A stretch of DNA of 64,000 nt, from positions 62,001-126,000 of the forward strand of contig NZ_JXJO01000009.1 in assembly GCF_000826655.1 (NCBI RefSeq), written 5' to 3'. Every line of letters begins with the position of its first letter. Position 1 is the stretch's first letter. Of the stretch, positions 26,159-35,668 are shown in pieces. This DNA comes from Psychroserpens damuponensis. Its GTDB lineage: Bacteria > Bacteroidota > Bacteroidia > Flavobacteriales > Flavobacteriaceae. The position numbers and the translations under genes were made by a program. The notes beneath the pieces are model-generated. The model had not been told where the DNA came from. It did no database searches and was given only the letters and a program-made list of their open reading frames with translations.

Positions 26159-27247
26159 TTATATGCCTTTGGTTAGTTTTTTTACCAATTTATTATCTGC
26201 TAAAAACTCTTTTAAAACCACTTTTATAGCTGTATAAACAGGAACAGCGACAATCATGCCAACCACTCCAAAAATGAGTCCTGCAATAATAATGATCAAG
26301 AAAATTTCTAAGGGATGCGATTTTACACTTTTAGAGAAAATAAAAGGCTGGCTAAAGAAATTATCAACCAATTGAGCGACTCCTATAACGATAAACGTGT
26401 ACATGAGATTTGGTAAAACGATGTCATTAAAGCTCTCTCCAAGATTATTAGTCATTACTAAAAACAGCATTAAAACTCCGCCAATCAATGGTCCTAGATA
26501 TGGGATTAGATTAATGAGAGCGCATAAAAATGCAATAACTACGGCATTTTTAACACCTATAATTAACAAACCTATAGTGTAAATAACAAATAGAATAAAT
26601 ATTTGAAGGAATAGCCCAACAAAATAACGTGATAACAAATCTGATATTTTTGACATAGAACGATTTGTGTTCATCTCTTTGTCAATAGGTACAAAAGTCA
26701 TGATCCCTTTTTTTAATAGACTGCTATCTTTTAAAAAGAAAAAAGCGATAAACAACACAGACATTAAGCCTATACTAAAGCTTCCCAATCCAGATACAAA
26801 GCTATTTAGAAAATTTGGTATGATACTATAATCCATATTAGACAAAATTTTCGATTCTTTTATCGCTTCTTCTGCGTCAATATGATTGAGCTCTAAATAA
26901 CTAATTGATTCTGTATATAAAGATTCAATATTTCCTCTAAGTTGATCTATATCTAATAGAGATAAGTTATGTCCTTGTTCTACCAAAAGCGGAATTAACA
27001 AACTAACAATACCTGCAAAAATACCGACTAAAAATAGCATTGTGGCAACAACAGCAATCGTGTTGTTAAATTTTAATCGCTTTCTTAAAAACATGACAAT
27101 AGGTCTGCCAATAAGAGAAATCACTCCTGCAATAAGAATGTAAATAATAACAGATTGTATTTTGTATAAAAAAAACAAAATCAAGGCAATGCCAACAATT
27201 ACGCCAACTGCTTTTAATATGCCATTTGCTATTATTCTAGAATTCAT
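26159..27247 (-). CDS. AI-2E family (PerM-like) transporter
   Basis: A 362-residue protein with about eight membrane helices and the large loop typical of the family between helices 3 and 4 (residues about 90-150). The conserved ending region ALINLIPYLGPLIGGVL and the last helices (FGVVGMIVAVPVYTAIK) are characteristic. The family covers sodium/proton antiporter-like and autoinducer exporter proteins; the substrate is not predictable. It lies downstream of the TrmH-type methyltransferase. Confidence 0.9.
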   Translation of the reverse strand: MNSRIIANGILKAVGVIVGIALILFFLYKIQSVIIYILIAGVISLIGRPIVMFLRKRLKFNNTIAVVATMLFLVGIFAGIVSLLIPLLVEQGHNLSLLDIDQLRGNIESLYTESISYLELNHIDAEEAIKESKILSNMDYSIIPNFLNSFVSGLGSFSIGLMSVLFIAFFFLKDSSLLKKGIMTFVPIDKEMNTNRSMSKISDLLSRYFVGLFLQIFILFVIYTIGLLIIGVKNAVVIAFLCALINLIPYLGPLIGGVLMLFLVMTNNLGESFNDIVLPNLMYTFIVIGVAQLVDNFFSQPFIFSKSVKSHPLEIFLIIIIAGLIFGVVGMIVAVPVYTAIKVVLKEFLADNKLVKKLTKGI

Positions 27248-27271
27248 GTAGTAAATATATAAAGACTTTAG

Positions 27272-27778
27272 TTAAGACTGTTTTATTTGCTTTGTTATTT
27301 CATATAAAGTTACACTTGTGGCTTGTACCACATTCATACTGCTATTTTGGCCAAACATATCAATGTGAATCACTGCATCGCAAAGTTTTAATATTGTGTC
27401 TGAAACCCCAAAATTCTCATCTCCAATAACTAAAGCAATGGGTTTATGCTTCGGAAATATAAAATCTACCAATGCCTTGCTTTTTGAGGTGATTTCTAGC
27501 GCGATAATAGTATAGTCTTTCTGTTTTAACTCAGAAACCACAGTTAAAGCTTCGGCTGCTTGTTTAAATTTAACAGATTTCTCAGTAGCTCTAGATGTTT
27601 TGGTCATCTTTCTACCTAATGGTATATGTGCTCCACAAAACACCAACTCTTCAACACCAAAAGCATCTGCTGTTCTAAACAAACTGCCAATATTTGGCGC
27701 ATTGGTGACGTTTTCACAAATAACTGTAATTGGAAATGTATGAGCATTAAAATTAATAGAGTAGTGGTCTAGTTGCAT
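27272..27778 (-). CDS. TrmH/SpoU family RNA methyltransferase
   Basis: A 168-residue SPOUT enzyme without an extra RNA-binding domain. The three family motifs are present: NAPNIGSLFRTADAFG (27-42, with the catalytic Arg), ALVIGDENFGVS (about 132-143) and MNVVQATSVTLYEI (about 150-163). It probably 2'-O-methylates a tRNA or rRNA ribose. A CTTCGGAAA word is at 27449. Subfamily (TrmH or TrmL) is not clear. Confidence 0.9.
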   Translation of the reverse strand: MQLDHYSINFNAHTFPITVICENVTNAPNIGSLFRTADAFGVEELVFCGAHIPLGRKMTKTSRATEKSVKFKQAAEALTVVSELKQKDYTIIALEITSKSKALVDFIFPKHKPIALVIGDENFGVSDTILKLCDAVIHIDMFGQNSSMNVVQATSVTLYEITKQIKQS

Positions 27779-27804
27779 TTTAAGTATAATACAGTATTAA
27801 GGTT

Positions 27805-27987
27805 CTAGTTAAAAATTCTTAACCCATTACAATCAAAAGGTACTGAAAAACAGCCAAAGCATTCGCAGGCATAATTAAAATTAGAAATTCCTAAAGTATA
27901 GGTGTGTGAGTTTATCTCAGCCAATGGTAAAAGTAAAAATACGATAACTAAAACCAAACCAATGCCTTTAAAAAATACAGTTTTCAT
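27805..27987 (-). CDS. Small exported cysteine-rich peptide (candidate)
   Basis: A 60-residue frame lies alone in the gap between the SPOUT methyltransferase and the DUF4159 gene. It begins with a signal-peptide-like segment (MKTVFFKGIGLVLVIVFLLL) and has four cysteines in YACECFGCFSVPFDC. The position on the operon strand, 11 bases after the DUF4159 stop, favours a real gene. No family known. Confidence 0.5.
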   Translation of the reverse strand: MKTVFFKGIGLVLVIVFLLLPLAEINSHTYTLGISNFNYACECFGCFSVPFDCNGLRIFN

Positions 27988-27998
27988 AGTTAAAAGTT

Positions 27999-28670
27999 TT
28001 AATTCTCAAAAGCATATTTTACAATATTTGCTCCCATTTTAAGTGCTTTTTCTCTAACATCTTCAGGATCGTTATGAACTTCGGGATCTTCCCAACCATC
28101 ACCAAGATCACTTTCAAATGTAAATAAAAGAACCAGTCTGTTTTTATGAAAAATGCCCAAGGCTTGTGGTCGTTTACCATCGTGCTCATGTATTTTAGGC
28201 AAGCCTTCAGGGAATTTATAAGCTGTATTAAAAATCTCATGATTTTTTGGAAGCTCTAGCAAATCGAGATTTGGGAATACTTTTTTGAGTTCCTTTTTAA
28301 TATAAGGTTCCATACCATAATTGTCATCAATGTGTAAAAAACCACCAGATGTTAAGTATTTGTTTAGGTTTTTAGCATCTTCATCAGAAAAAAACACATT
28401 ACCATGACCTGTCATGTGCAACAAAGGAAATTGAAAAATATCAATACTACCAACCTCTACAACTTGCGGTTTTGTTTTCATTTTGGTTTTAATATTGGCA
28501 TTGCAATAGCTAATAAGATTAGGAAGCGCAGTTGGATTACTATACCAATCACCACCTCCTTTATATTTCACAATTGCTAAATCCTGAGCATTACTGTTGA
28601 CTGTTGTAATACTAGCCAAAATCAATACTATTAAAGTGTGAATTGTAAAATATTTAGAAATAAACCTCAT
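27999..28670 (-). CDS. DUF4159 domain protein, exported
   Basis: The 223-residue protein has a signal peptide ending in SNAQ (residue 28). The mature domain has family marks KYKGGGDWYSNP, FPLLHMTGHGN, LTSGGFLHIDDNYG (about 107-120) and the ending FTFESDLGDGWEDPEVHNDP. DUF4159 belongs to the glutamine-amidotransferase-like fold seen in gliding and envelope proteins; no catalytic triad is claimed. It is followed by the small cysteine-rich frame. Confidence 0.88.
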   Translation of the reverse strand: MRFISKYFTIHTLIVLILASITTVNSNAQDLAIVKYKGGGDWYSNPTALPNLISYCNANIKTKMKTKPQVVEVGSIDIFQFPLLHMTGHGNVFFSDEDAKNLNKYLTSGGFLHIDDNYGMEPYIKKELKKVFPNLDLLELPKNHEIFNTAYKFPEGLPKIHEHDGKRPQALGIFHKNRLVLLFTFESDLGDGWEDPEVHNDPEDVREKALKMGANIVKYAFEN

Positions 28671-28768
28671 AAATCAAAAATAGAAATTAAAAGTACTGAA
28701 ACCCGTTTAAATAACGTTAATTTCTTCAATGTTTACCAAAATATTTAGTTTATAAAGTCAATGACTTT

Positions 28769-29476
28769 TTAAGATTCATTGGTAAATACTACAGAGTGAC
28801 ATGCAACAATTGCAGCAGTTTCTGTTCGTAGTCGTGTGTCTCCAAGAGTTACAGGTGTAAAATTATGTTGTAGTGCTAAATTAATTTCTTTTAAACTAAA
28901 ATCACCTTCAGGCCCAATTAAGAGCGTAATATCTTGGTTTGGTTTTAAACTTTGTTTGAGCGACTTTTTATTTGTTTGCTCACAATGCGCAATAAATGTT
29001 TGCCCATCAAACTTTTGTGTCATAAAATCTTTAACTGATATCGCTTTATTTAATTTGGGTAAATAACAGGTTAAGGATTGTTTCATGGCAGACTGTAAGA
29101 TTTTTTCATAACGTTCTGCTTTGATAACTTTTCGTTCGCTATTATCACAAAAAATTGGTGTAATACTGTCAATGCCAATTTCGGTAGCTTTTTCTAGAAA
29201 CCATTCATAGCGATCATTCATTTTTGTTGGTGCTACGGCAAGATGAAGCTTATAATTTTTTTTAGGCTGTAATGTATGAGATGTAATTTTTGCGATGCAA
29301 TTTTTTAAATCGGCCAGAATAATTTCCGCAGTAAACAACCAACCGTCACCATTTGTTATGTGTAAAATATCACCAATAGACTTACGTAAAACTTTTACAA
29401 TATGTTTGCTTTCCTCTTTGGTAAAGCGAAGTTCTGTATCGTGTTGTGTTAAGTCTTTATTATAAAAGAGTTGCAT
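28769..29476 (-). CDS. rsmE: 16S rRNA (uracil(1498)-N3)-methyltransferase
   Basis: RsmE methylates N3 of U1498 in the 16S decoding region. The 235 residues carry an N-terminal PUA-like domain (HIVKVLRKSIGDILHITNGDG, about 25-45) and a SPOUT domain with KATEIGIDSITPIFCDNSE (about 95), ITLLIGPEGDFS (about 182) and TLGDTRLRTETAAI (near the end). It overlaps the upstream isomerase gene by one base. Confidence 0.95.
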   Translation of the reverse strand: MQLFYNKDLTQHDTELRFTKEESKHIVKVLRKSIGDILHITNGDGWLFTAEIILADLKNCIAKITSHTLQPKKNYKLHLAVAPTKMNDRYEWFLEKATEIGIDSITPIFCDNSERKVIKAERYEKILQSAMKQSLTCYLPKLNKAISVKDFMTQKFDGQTFIAHCEQTNKKSLKQSLKPNQDITLLIGPEGDFSLKEINLALQHNFTPVTLGDTRLRTETAAIVACHSVVFTNES

Positions 29477-30114
29477 TATTTTCTAGGTTCAGTCACTTTT
29501 AAAACTTTCGACTCTTTTATTAAGCGTTTGTCATGGGTGATTAAAACCACGTAGTAAGCGCTAATATCTGGAATGTCGATTTTAAAAATATCATCTTTTC
29601 TATAATCGCCTTCAATTACTTGTCTTTCAAACTCTGGGTGTAAATCCCCATTTGTAAACCAACCTAAATCGCCTCCTTGTTTGGCCGTGTTATCCATTGA
29701 AAATTGTTTGGCTAAATCGGTAAACCTATAACCGTCTTGATATTTTGCAATTACTTGGTTTCTAATGATATTTACATCTTTAATAGATCGCTTTCTACCA
29801 TCAATATATACACAACTTACTCTATAATATGGGATTTCATTTTTTTCAATCACTTTATAATACGTTTTTTGAGGTGCATCTTTAAAGTATTTTTTAGATC
29901 CTAAACCCATATTTAAGATGTCTTCTGCCATACGAGTTTTGTGTTTTTCCTCATTAAAAACAATGACTTTGCCTTTTACAGTGTTATTCTTTTTAAAGAA
30001 AATAGTGACATCATCTAGCGTTTGAATAGAATCTAATGATTTTTCAAAATCCTTTTGTGCAATTACAATTGTAGTAGAAAATAGTAAGGCAGTGACAAGT
30101 AGATTTTTAAGCAT
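29476..30114 (-). CDS. PpiC-type peptidyl-prolyl isomerase, exported
   Basis: A 212-residue protein with a signal peptide (cleavage near AQ20). The parvulin signature is in the second half: YQDGYRFTDLAKQFSMDNTAKQGGDLGWFTNGDLHPEFE (in short: LAKQFS..GGDLGWF..F). The N-terminal half lacks the usual SurA-like chaperone helices. It probably aids folding of periplasmic or outer-membrane proteins. It overlaps the rsmE start by one base, and RidA and LptD lie upstream. Confidence 0.85.
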   Translation of the reverse strand: MLKNLLVTALLFSTTIVIAQKDFEKSLDSIQTLDDVTIFFKKNNTVKGKVIVFNEEKHKTRMAEDILNMGLGSKKYFKDAPQKTYYKVIEKNEIPYYRVSCVYIDGRKRSIKDVNIIRNQVIAKYQDGYRFTDLAKQFSMDNTAKQGGDLGWFTNGDLHPEFERQVIEGDYRKDDIFKIDIPDISAYYVVLITHDKRLIKESKVLKVTEPRK

Positions 30115-30222
30115 AATATGGTGTATTTATAATTTGTTTCAAAAGTACTAGCTTGAAACATATATATAACGGTTGTGAAATGAAGTTCTCAAGAAATGAT
30201 TGTTTATAACTCTAAAAATAGT

Positions 30223-30603
30223 TTATTTTACTGCAATCATACTAATTTCGACGTTTACAAATTTAGGTAAATTAGCAACTTCTACAGTTTCTCTAGCAGG
30301 AGCAGTTTCTGCATCAAAGTATTTACTATATACGTCATTGATATGGCTAAAATTGTTCATGTCACTAATAAATATTGATGACTTGATAACATTTTCAAAA
30401 GTCATGTCTGCGGCTTTTAATACAGCTTTCAAATTTTGCATGACTTGTTCCGTTTCCGAAGAAATAGAATCTAAAACCAATTCGCCAGATTGCACATTAA
30501 TTGCAATTTGTCCAGATGTATATAAGGTGTTGCCTGTTAAAACGGCCTGATTGTAAGGTCCAATAGGAGCAGGAGCATTGGGTGTATTAATTATCGTTTT
30601 CAT
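30223..30603 (-). CDS. RidA family enamine/imine deaminase
   Basis: RidA hydrolyses reactive enamines and imines such as 2-aminoacrylate released by PLP enzymes. The 126-residue size is standard. The family marks PAPIGPYNQAV (12-22), YTSGQIAIN (28-36), and the C-terminal PARETVEVANLPKFVNVEI with the catalytic Arg and the following Glu are present. It begins nine bases after the lptD stop, so it may share its promoter. A TTTCCGAAG word is at 30453. Confidence 0.95.
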   Translation of the reverse strand: MKTIINTPNAPAPIGPYNQAVLTGNTLYTSGQIAINVQSGELVLDSISSETEQVMQNLKAVLKAADMTFENVIKSSIFISDMNNFSHINDVYSKYFDAETAPARETVEVANLPKFVNVEISMIAVK

Positions 30604-30612
30604 AAGATCTTA

Positions 30613-33384
30613 TTATAGTCGTTGATCACTTTGTTTACGCTTGTCGTATTTAAGATCTTTAAGTAAGCTCGATTTAATACCGATAAAGAAATTCCATGAA
30701 TTATAAGGTCCAAAAGGAACCCAAGTAAAATTCATTCTCCAACTTAGTAGATCACGTTCAAAACGTAGTTGTGTTTGAGTAAAGCCTTTGTTTACAAAGT
30801 CATAACCTGAGGATGCTCCAATAGACCACATTGGTGATATTTCTACGTCACCAGAGAACATGAGTGAATTACTCGAAATGGCATTTTGTCTAGCAGAGTT
30901 ACCGTAATTAACAGCATATGCTAATCTTAAACTCCAAGGTATTTTAAAGTTATAGAGTTCAGATTCTACCTCTTTGTCATCTTGGTCATTTTCATCATCT
31001 GTTAATCGTTGGTCGGCAAAATCTTGAGGTTTACCAAATAGATCATCAGCTCGACCACCACTTCTTAAATTATTTTGCATGGCAGGATCGTCTTCATTTC
31101 CAGTGCTCACAAATGTTGAACTAGAAAGCGTATAACTAAGATTTAAATTGGCAGATGTTAATCTAAATAAACTACCACCATTATTAATGTTAAAGGCGTC
31201 AATTTTTCTATTGTTATTATCTAATGCATAAGGATCCAGAACCATACCAAAATTGATATTCATTTTGTCTTTTAATATGGTTGTACCACCAGAAACTCGC
31301 AATGGACTCCATTGTAAAGAATCTCCTGCAAAGTTATACGATGTAGAAAAGTTTAAACTATTTAATAATTTAATTTTCTTTGGTTCGGTTGCTGTGCTGT
31401 CTTTATCTCTAACTTTAGCTTCAAAATTATTACTTAATGAGATACCCATTGAGCTAGAAAATGTCTTGTTAGGTGTACCAAAGAGAGAGCCTTCAAACCT
31501 TGTGAATTCTCTATTAACTTCATCTACAGTTTCTCCATCTGCATTTGCTGTCTCAAACGTATCATAATATTGATCAAAAGCTGGATTAATGTTATAGCTT
31601 ATAGATGGTCGCATAACATGACGAATTTGTTGTATTGCAGGATCTTTTCCTTCTTTTCTGAAATCGAACATACCATAAACTGTGGTTCCAATACTGGTAC
31701 TAAGGTTGTAAGTAAAGAAGCGATCAAATTGATTTAGCTCTTCTGTAATAACCGTACCGTCTACATCTTCATACTTATTAATGGTGTTAAAGGTCCAATT
31801 TTCTTCAAAATTCATACTGGCACTCATACTAAAATAATCAAAGACCTTAAAATTTGTAGTAACAGGAATAGAATGTAAAGCACCAATTTGTGCATCATCA
31901 AACATTTCAGACTTAAAAAATAAGGAGTCTGTAGTTTGAATCCTATTTTCACCTCTTACATTATATTGAAAATTTATATTTTCAATAATACCTTTTTTTG
32001 ATCCTGTTTTTGGAGCAAAAGGATATACACGACCAACACTAGCTTGCACTGTAGGTAAGGTCATATTAATTTCTTGAGTATTTGTGTTTTGAGAATGTGT
32101 CGCAGTAACATTTAGATTGACTTGCGGTTCTCCTTGAAAGGTTTTAGAATAAGATACAGAAGACGACAAGGTGTTATTTTGTGTATTGGCTAAATTTAAT
32201 TGGTTAATAGATTCTCTATAATACTCGCTACTACCCAAGTTTACAAATGCCGAAAATCGAGAATTAGGATTTGCTTTAGCGTCTTGAGAATGAGACCAAC
32301 GAATATTATAAATAGTAGACTTTAAAAAATCGGGAAAACCGGCTTCACTATTGATTAGATTTTCATATCTAAAGCTTACATTTCCTTTAAATTTATAACG
32401 TAATGCATAATTAGATTCAAAACGTAAACCATAACTACCATTGGTATAATAATCACCTAATACTGCTAAATCTAAATAATCACTTATGGCAAAATAATAG
32501 CCTCCATTTTGTAAAAAATACCCACGATCATTTGCTAATTCTTGTCCAGGTGTTGGCATAATTACTCCAGAAGTACGTTTTTTAGACATCGGAAAGTAAG
32601 CAAAGGGTAAGCCAATTGGTGTTGGTACATCGTAAATAAATAAATTGGTTAAACCGGTAACCACTTTCACACCAGGTACAACTTTTGCGGTTCGCATTAA
32701 GAAATAATATTCTGGATCATCGAGATTTTCTGATGTTGTAAATTTTCCATTTTGTATAAACAAAGTGGAGTCATTTTCCATTTTGGTTTTCTCGGCTATA
32801 ATGGTTCCTCCACTTTGCTCTGTTTTAGAATTAAATATTATAGCTTTTTTACTAACCGTATTAAAAATAATAGAATCAGGCTCAACCACACTTTCTCCTT
32901 GTGTAAATACAGGTGCTTGAGAATAATTACCTAAACTATCTTTTACACGTCCTGCATATACTAAATCTTTACCATGATTAATGACAATAATACCAGATTT
33001 AATATTCATGTCGCCATAGTTTACTTCGGCTTCGTTAAATAAAGTGGTCGTGTTTTTACGCTGGTTCATGCGCACATAATCTGTGGCTTTATACTTTACA
33101 ATGCTTTCTAGTGTTTCTTTTTTCTTCGGAATAGAATCCGTTTTTGTACTATCGGTTTCCTTTAAGTTTTTAGGAGTGTCGAGAATTTTACCTACACTAA
33201 CAATAGTAGTGTCATTTTTTGTTGTAGGTTTTATAGGCTCCTTAGGTTTAGGCAATTCTTGAGCCAAGCAAAACATGTTAATAAACATGGTAAAACTTAA
33301 GGTAAAAAGTATGTGTAAGCTTTTTGTACGCAATGCTTTTAAATGTATTTTTGCTAAAGTATGGCTCGGTTTTTGAATTCCCAA
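30613..33384 (-). CDS. lptD: LPS assembly protein LptD (outer membrane)
   Basis: A 923-residue protein with an N-terminal signal segment (about residues 24-41), a proline/threonine-rich stretch, an OstA-like jellyroll (for example ATDYVRMNQRKNTTTLFNEA and KSGIIVINHGKDLVYAG), and a large C-terminal beta-barrel. SYNINPAFDQYYDTF and NFGMVLDPYALDNNN lie in the barrel; the protein ends FNFFIGIKSSLLKDLKYDKR-like. It inserts lipopolysaccharide into the outer leaflet with LptE. I give ATG at 33384, though the signal helix would also allow a later start. A CTTCGGAAT near-copy is at 33124. Confidence 0.9.
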   Translation of the reverse strand: MGIQKPSHTLAKIHLKALRTKSLHILFTLSFTMFINMFCLAQELPKPKEPIKPTTKNDTTIVSVGKILDTPKNLKETDSTKTDSIPKKKETLESIVKYKATDYVRMNQRKNTTTLFNEAEVNYGDMNIKSGIIVINHGKDLVYAGRVKDSLGNYSQAPVFTQGESVVEPDSIIFNTVSKKAIIFNSKTEQSGGTIIAEKTKMENDSTLFIQNGKFTTSENLDDPEYYFLMRTAKVVPGVKVVTGLTNLFIYDVPTPIGLPFAYFPMSKKRTSGVIMPTPGQELANDRGYFLQNGGYYFAISDYLDLAVLGDYYTNGSYGLRFESNYALRYKFKGNVSFRYENLINSEAGFPDFLKSTIYNIRWSHSQDAKANPNSRFSAFVNLGSSEYYRESINQLNLANTQNNTLSSSVSYSKTFQGEPQVNLNVTATHSQNTNTQEINMTLPTVQASVGRVYPFAPKTGSKKGIIENINFQYNVRGENRIQTTDSLFFKSEMFDDAQIGALHSIPVTTNFKVFDYFSMSASMNFEENWTFNTINKYEDVDGTVITEELNQFDRFFTYNLSTSIGTTVYGMFDFRKEGKDPAIQQIRHVMRPSISYNINPAFDQYYDTFETANADGETVDEVNREFTRFEGSLFGTPNKTFSSSMGISLSNNFEAKVRDKDSTATEPKKIKLLNSLNFSTSYNFAGDSLQWSPLRVSGGTTILKDKMNINFGMVLDPYALDNNNRKIDAFNINNGGSLFRLTSANLNLSYTLSSSTFVSTGNEDDPAMQNNLRSGGRADDLFGKPQDFADQRLTDDENDQDDKEVESELYNFKIPWSLRLAYAVNYGNSARQNAISSNSLMFSGDVEISPMWSIGASSGYDFVNKGFTQTQLRFERDLLSWRMNFTWVPFGPYNSWNFFIGIKSSLLKDLKYDKRKQSDQRL

Positions 33385-33506
33385 AATTACATAGATTTTT
33401 TATGATTAATTTATAATTCATTCAATTTATATTAAGTCTCAAATCATTAGAGGACCTAATGCTGTGATTCTTAAAATAAAACGAGTTGATAAAACGTTAA
33501 ACACGT

Positions 33507-34622
33507 ATGAAAACGACATCACGTAATATATTAGTATTGGTAGGTTTTTTATTTACCAGTATTTTAACAACTGCACATGGATTTCAAAAGGATAAGGACA
33601 AATTTGTCGTTGTTCTAGATGCTGGTCATGGTGGTCATGATTCTGGTAACACTGGTAATGGCCATAAAGAGTCTGACATTGCTCTTAAAATAACACTTCA
33701 AGTTGGTAAAGAGTTAGAGAAAAATAAAGACATCAAAGTTATTTATACCCGAACAAAAGATGTATTTGTAACGCTTAGAGGACGTGCAAAAATAGCAAAT
33801 GATGCTGATGCCGATTTATTTGTATCTGTGCACTGTAATGCACACAGCTCTCAAGCCTCAGGCACAGAAACCTTTGTACTTGGAGTAGCCAATACAAAGC
33901 GTAATATGGAAATAGCTAAAAAGGAAAACGAAGTTATTTTCTTAGAATCAGATTATGAAAAACACTATGAAGGCTTTGATCCTGACTCTCCAGAATCTCT
34001 AATTGTACTTGGACTTTTATCTGAAGAATACACAGAAAACAGTATCAAACTGGCTAGAATGGTTGAAGATAATTTTGAAAAAGGCCTAAAACGTAAAAGT
34101 AGAGGTTTAAAACAAGCTAGTTTGTGGGTGTTGCACAATACATATATGCCTAGTGTTCTTATTGAGGTAGGTTTCTTAACCAATAATGCCGAAGGGAAAT
34201 TTTTAAACACTAAGTCTGGACAAACAAAAATGGCTTCTGGTATCAAAAAAGCGATTATGGGTTATAAATCCTATGTAGAGCAAAATGTTGGTGAAAATAT
34301 TTATCAAGGTACCGAAATTGAAACCGTTGAAATTACAGGAGAATCACAAATCATAGAAAATGTGGTGTTTAAAGTGCAAATTGCTGCCAGCTCTAGAGAA
34401 ATAGCTCCAAAATCCTATAATTTTAAAGGTTTGTCAGACATCTCAAGAGAGAAAGTAGGTAAGGTTTATAAGTATTATTATGGCTATACTTCAGATTATA
34501 ACGCTATTAAACAAATGCAACAAAAGGCTGTAGCAAAAGGTTATAAAGACTGTTTTGTTGTAGCTTATAAAGATGGAAATAAAATAGATGTTTCCGAAGC
34601 CATATCAACAGCAACGAATTAG
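33507..34622 (+). CDS. N-acetylmuramoyl-L-alanine amidase with C-terminal SPOR-like domain
   Basis: A zinc amidase that cleaves the peptide stem from muramic acid in the periplasm. The 371 residues have a signal peptide (about 1-26), the Amidase_3 core with VVLDAGHGGHDSGN (zinc His in DAGHGG), KESDIALK (zinc Glu), FVSVHCNAH (zinc His), and VLIEVGFLTN (catalytic Glu). Residues from about 280 form a SPOR-like domain (VVFKVQIAASSREI, YTSDYNAIKQM) for binding denuded glycan. It is divergent from lptD (122-base spacer). A TTTCCGAAG word is at 34591. Confidence 0.92.
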   Translation: MKTTSRNILVLVGFLFTSILTTAHGFQKDKDKFVVVLDAGHGGHDSGNTGNGHKESDIALKITLQVGKELEKNKDIKVIYTRTKDVFVTLRGRAKIANDADADLFVSVHCNAHSSQASGTETFVLGVANTKRNMEIAKKENEVIFLESDYEKHYEGFDPDSPESLIVLGLLSEEYTENSIKLARMVEDNFEKGLKRKSRGLKQASLWVLHNTYMPSVLIEVGFLTNNAEGKFLNTKSGQTKMASGIKKAIMGYKSYVEQNVGENIYQGTEIETVEITGESQIIENVVFKVQIAASSREIAPKSYNFKGLSDISREKVGKVYKYYYGYTSDYNAIKQMQQKAVAKGYKDCFVVAYKDGNKIDVSEAISTATN

Positions 34623-34691
34623 AAAACTTCTTTATTTCTAATTAGAAACATTCTTTATATTATTATTGTTAATTTTGTTGTAACCTCAAAA

Positions 34692-35654
34692 TTGAAAAAT
34701 TTGAAAATCTCAAGAGAAATTAAAGCAGCAGTACTCGTTCTTTCGGGTTTATTGTTAATGTACTTTTTAATCAATTATCTTGGCGGAAAAAATCTATTTA
34801 GCTCTGATGACACCTATTTTACAGAGTTTGATTACAACGCCTTAACCAAAGCTTCACCTGTAACAGTAAAAGGGAATGATGTTGGTAAAATTCAAAATAT
34901 CATTTATGATTTTAATACAGGAAAAACACGAGTTTCTTTTACTGTAGATGATCAATTAGATTTTTCTAAACAATCTAAAGTGAGATTGTATAAAACCGGA
35001 TTAATGGGTGGAAATGCATTAGCCATTGTTGTAAGTAACGAAGGAGAAAGAGCAAAACCCGGTGATTTTATAGCGTCTGAAGTTGAAGAAGACCTCGTTT
35101 CTAGTCTTACCAATAGTTTTTCTGATATTAGCGGTAATCTAGACGCGACACTATCCTCTGCAGATTCTTTATTGATCAACCTTAACGGTTTAGTAATAGA
35201 TGAATCTGATAGCGGAATTAAAAGTGCCATCGCAGAGTTAAATGAAACCATGAAATCTTTTAAATCGGTGTCTTATTCTGTAAATGCTTTAGTTAAAAAT
35301 AATGATGAAAAATTAAGTTCAATACTCAGTAATTTTGATTCAATATCACAAGATTTAGCCGTTATTACAGGAGATTTAAAAGATGTGAAACTTTCTGAAA
35401 CCGTTGCTAGTCTTGATAATACACTGGCAACCGTTAATAATTTAATGACAAGTATAGAAAATGGAGAAGGTTCTATAGGTAAACTTTTAAAAGATGAAGG
35501 TTTATACCAAAACCTAGAGGGAGCAGCATTGCAAATGGAGCAATTACTAGAAGACATGAAATTAAATCCTAAACGTTATGTACATTTTTCTATCTTCGGA
35601 AAAAAACCTAAACGTTACGATGCCGACGGCAACGAAATTGAAGATAAAGACTAA
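34692..35654 (+). CDS. MlaD family (MCE domain) membrane protein
   Basis: The 320-residue protein starts with TTG; no ATG is available before the membrane helix (residues 10-27, AAVLVLSGLLLMYFLINY). The MCE domain (YFTEFDYNALTKASPVTVKGNDVGKI, about 42-67, with GLMGGNALAI near 105) follows, then a long helical region with repeated hydrophobic heptads. It is the substrate-binding part of an Mla-type lipid transporter between membranes. ATPase and permease genes are not adjacent here. A CTTCGGAAA word is at 35594. It follows the amidase by 69 bases. Confidence 0.88.
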   Translation: MKNLKISREIKAAVLVLSGLLLMYFLINYLGGKNLFSSDDTYFTEFDYNALTKASPVTVKGNDVGKIQNIIYDFNTGKTRVSFTVDDQLDFSKQSKVRLYKTGLMGGNALAIVVSNEGERAKPGDFIASEVEEDLVSSLTNSFSDISGNLDATLSSADSLLINLNGLVIDESDSGIKSAIAELNETMKSFKSVSYSVNALVKNNDEKLSSILSNFDSISQDLAVITGDLKDVKLSETVASLDNTLATVNNLMTSIENGEGSIGKLLKDEGLYQNLEGAALQMEQLLEDMKLNPKRYVHFSIFGKKPKRYDADGNEIEDKD

Positions 35655-35668
35655 TAAATCAATCATAT

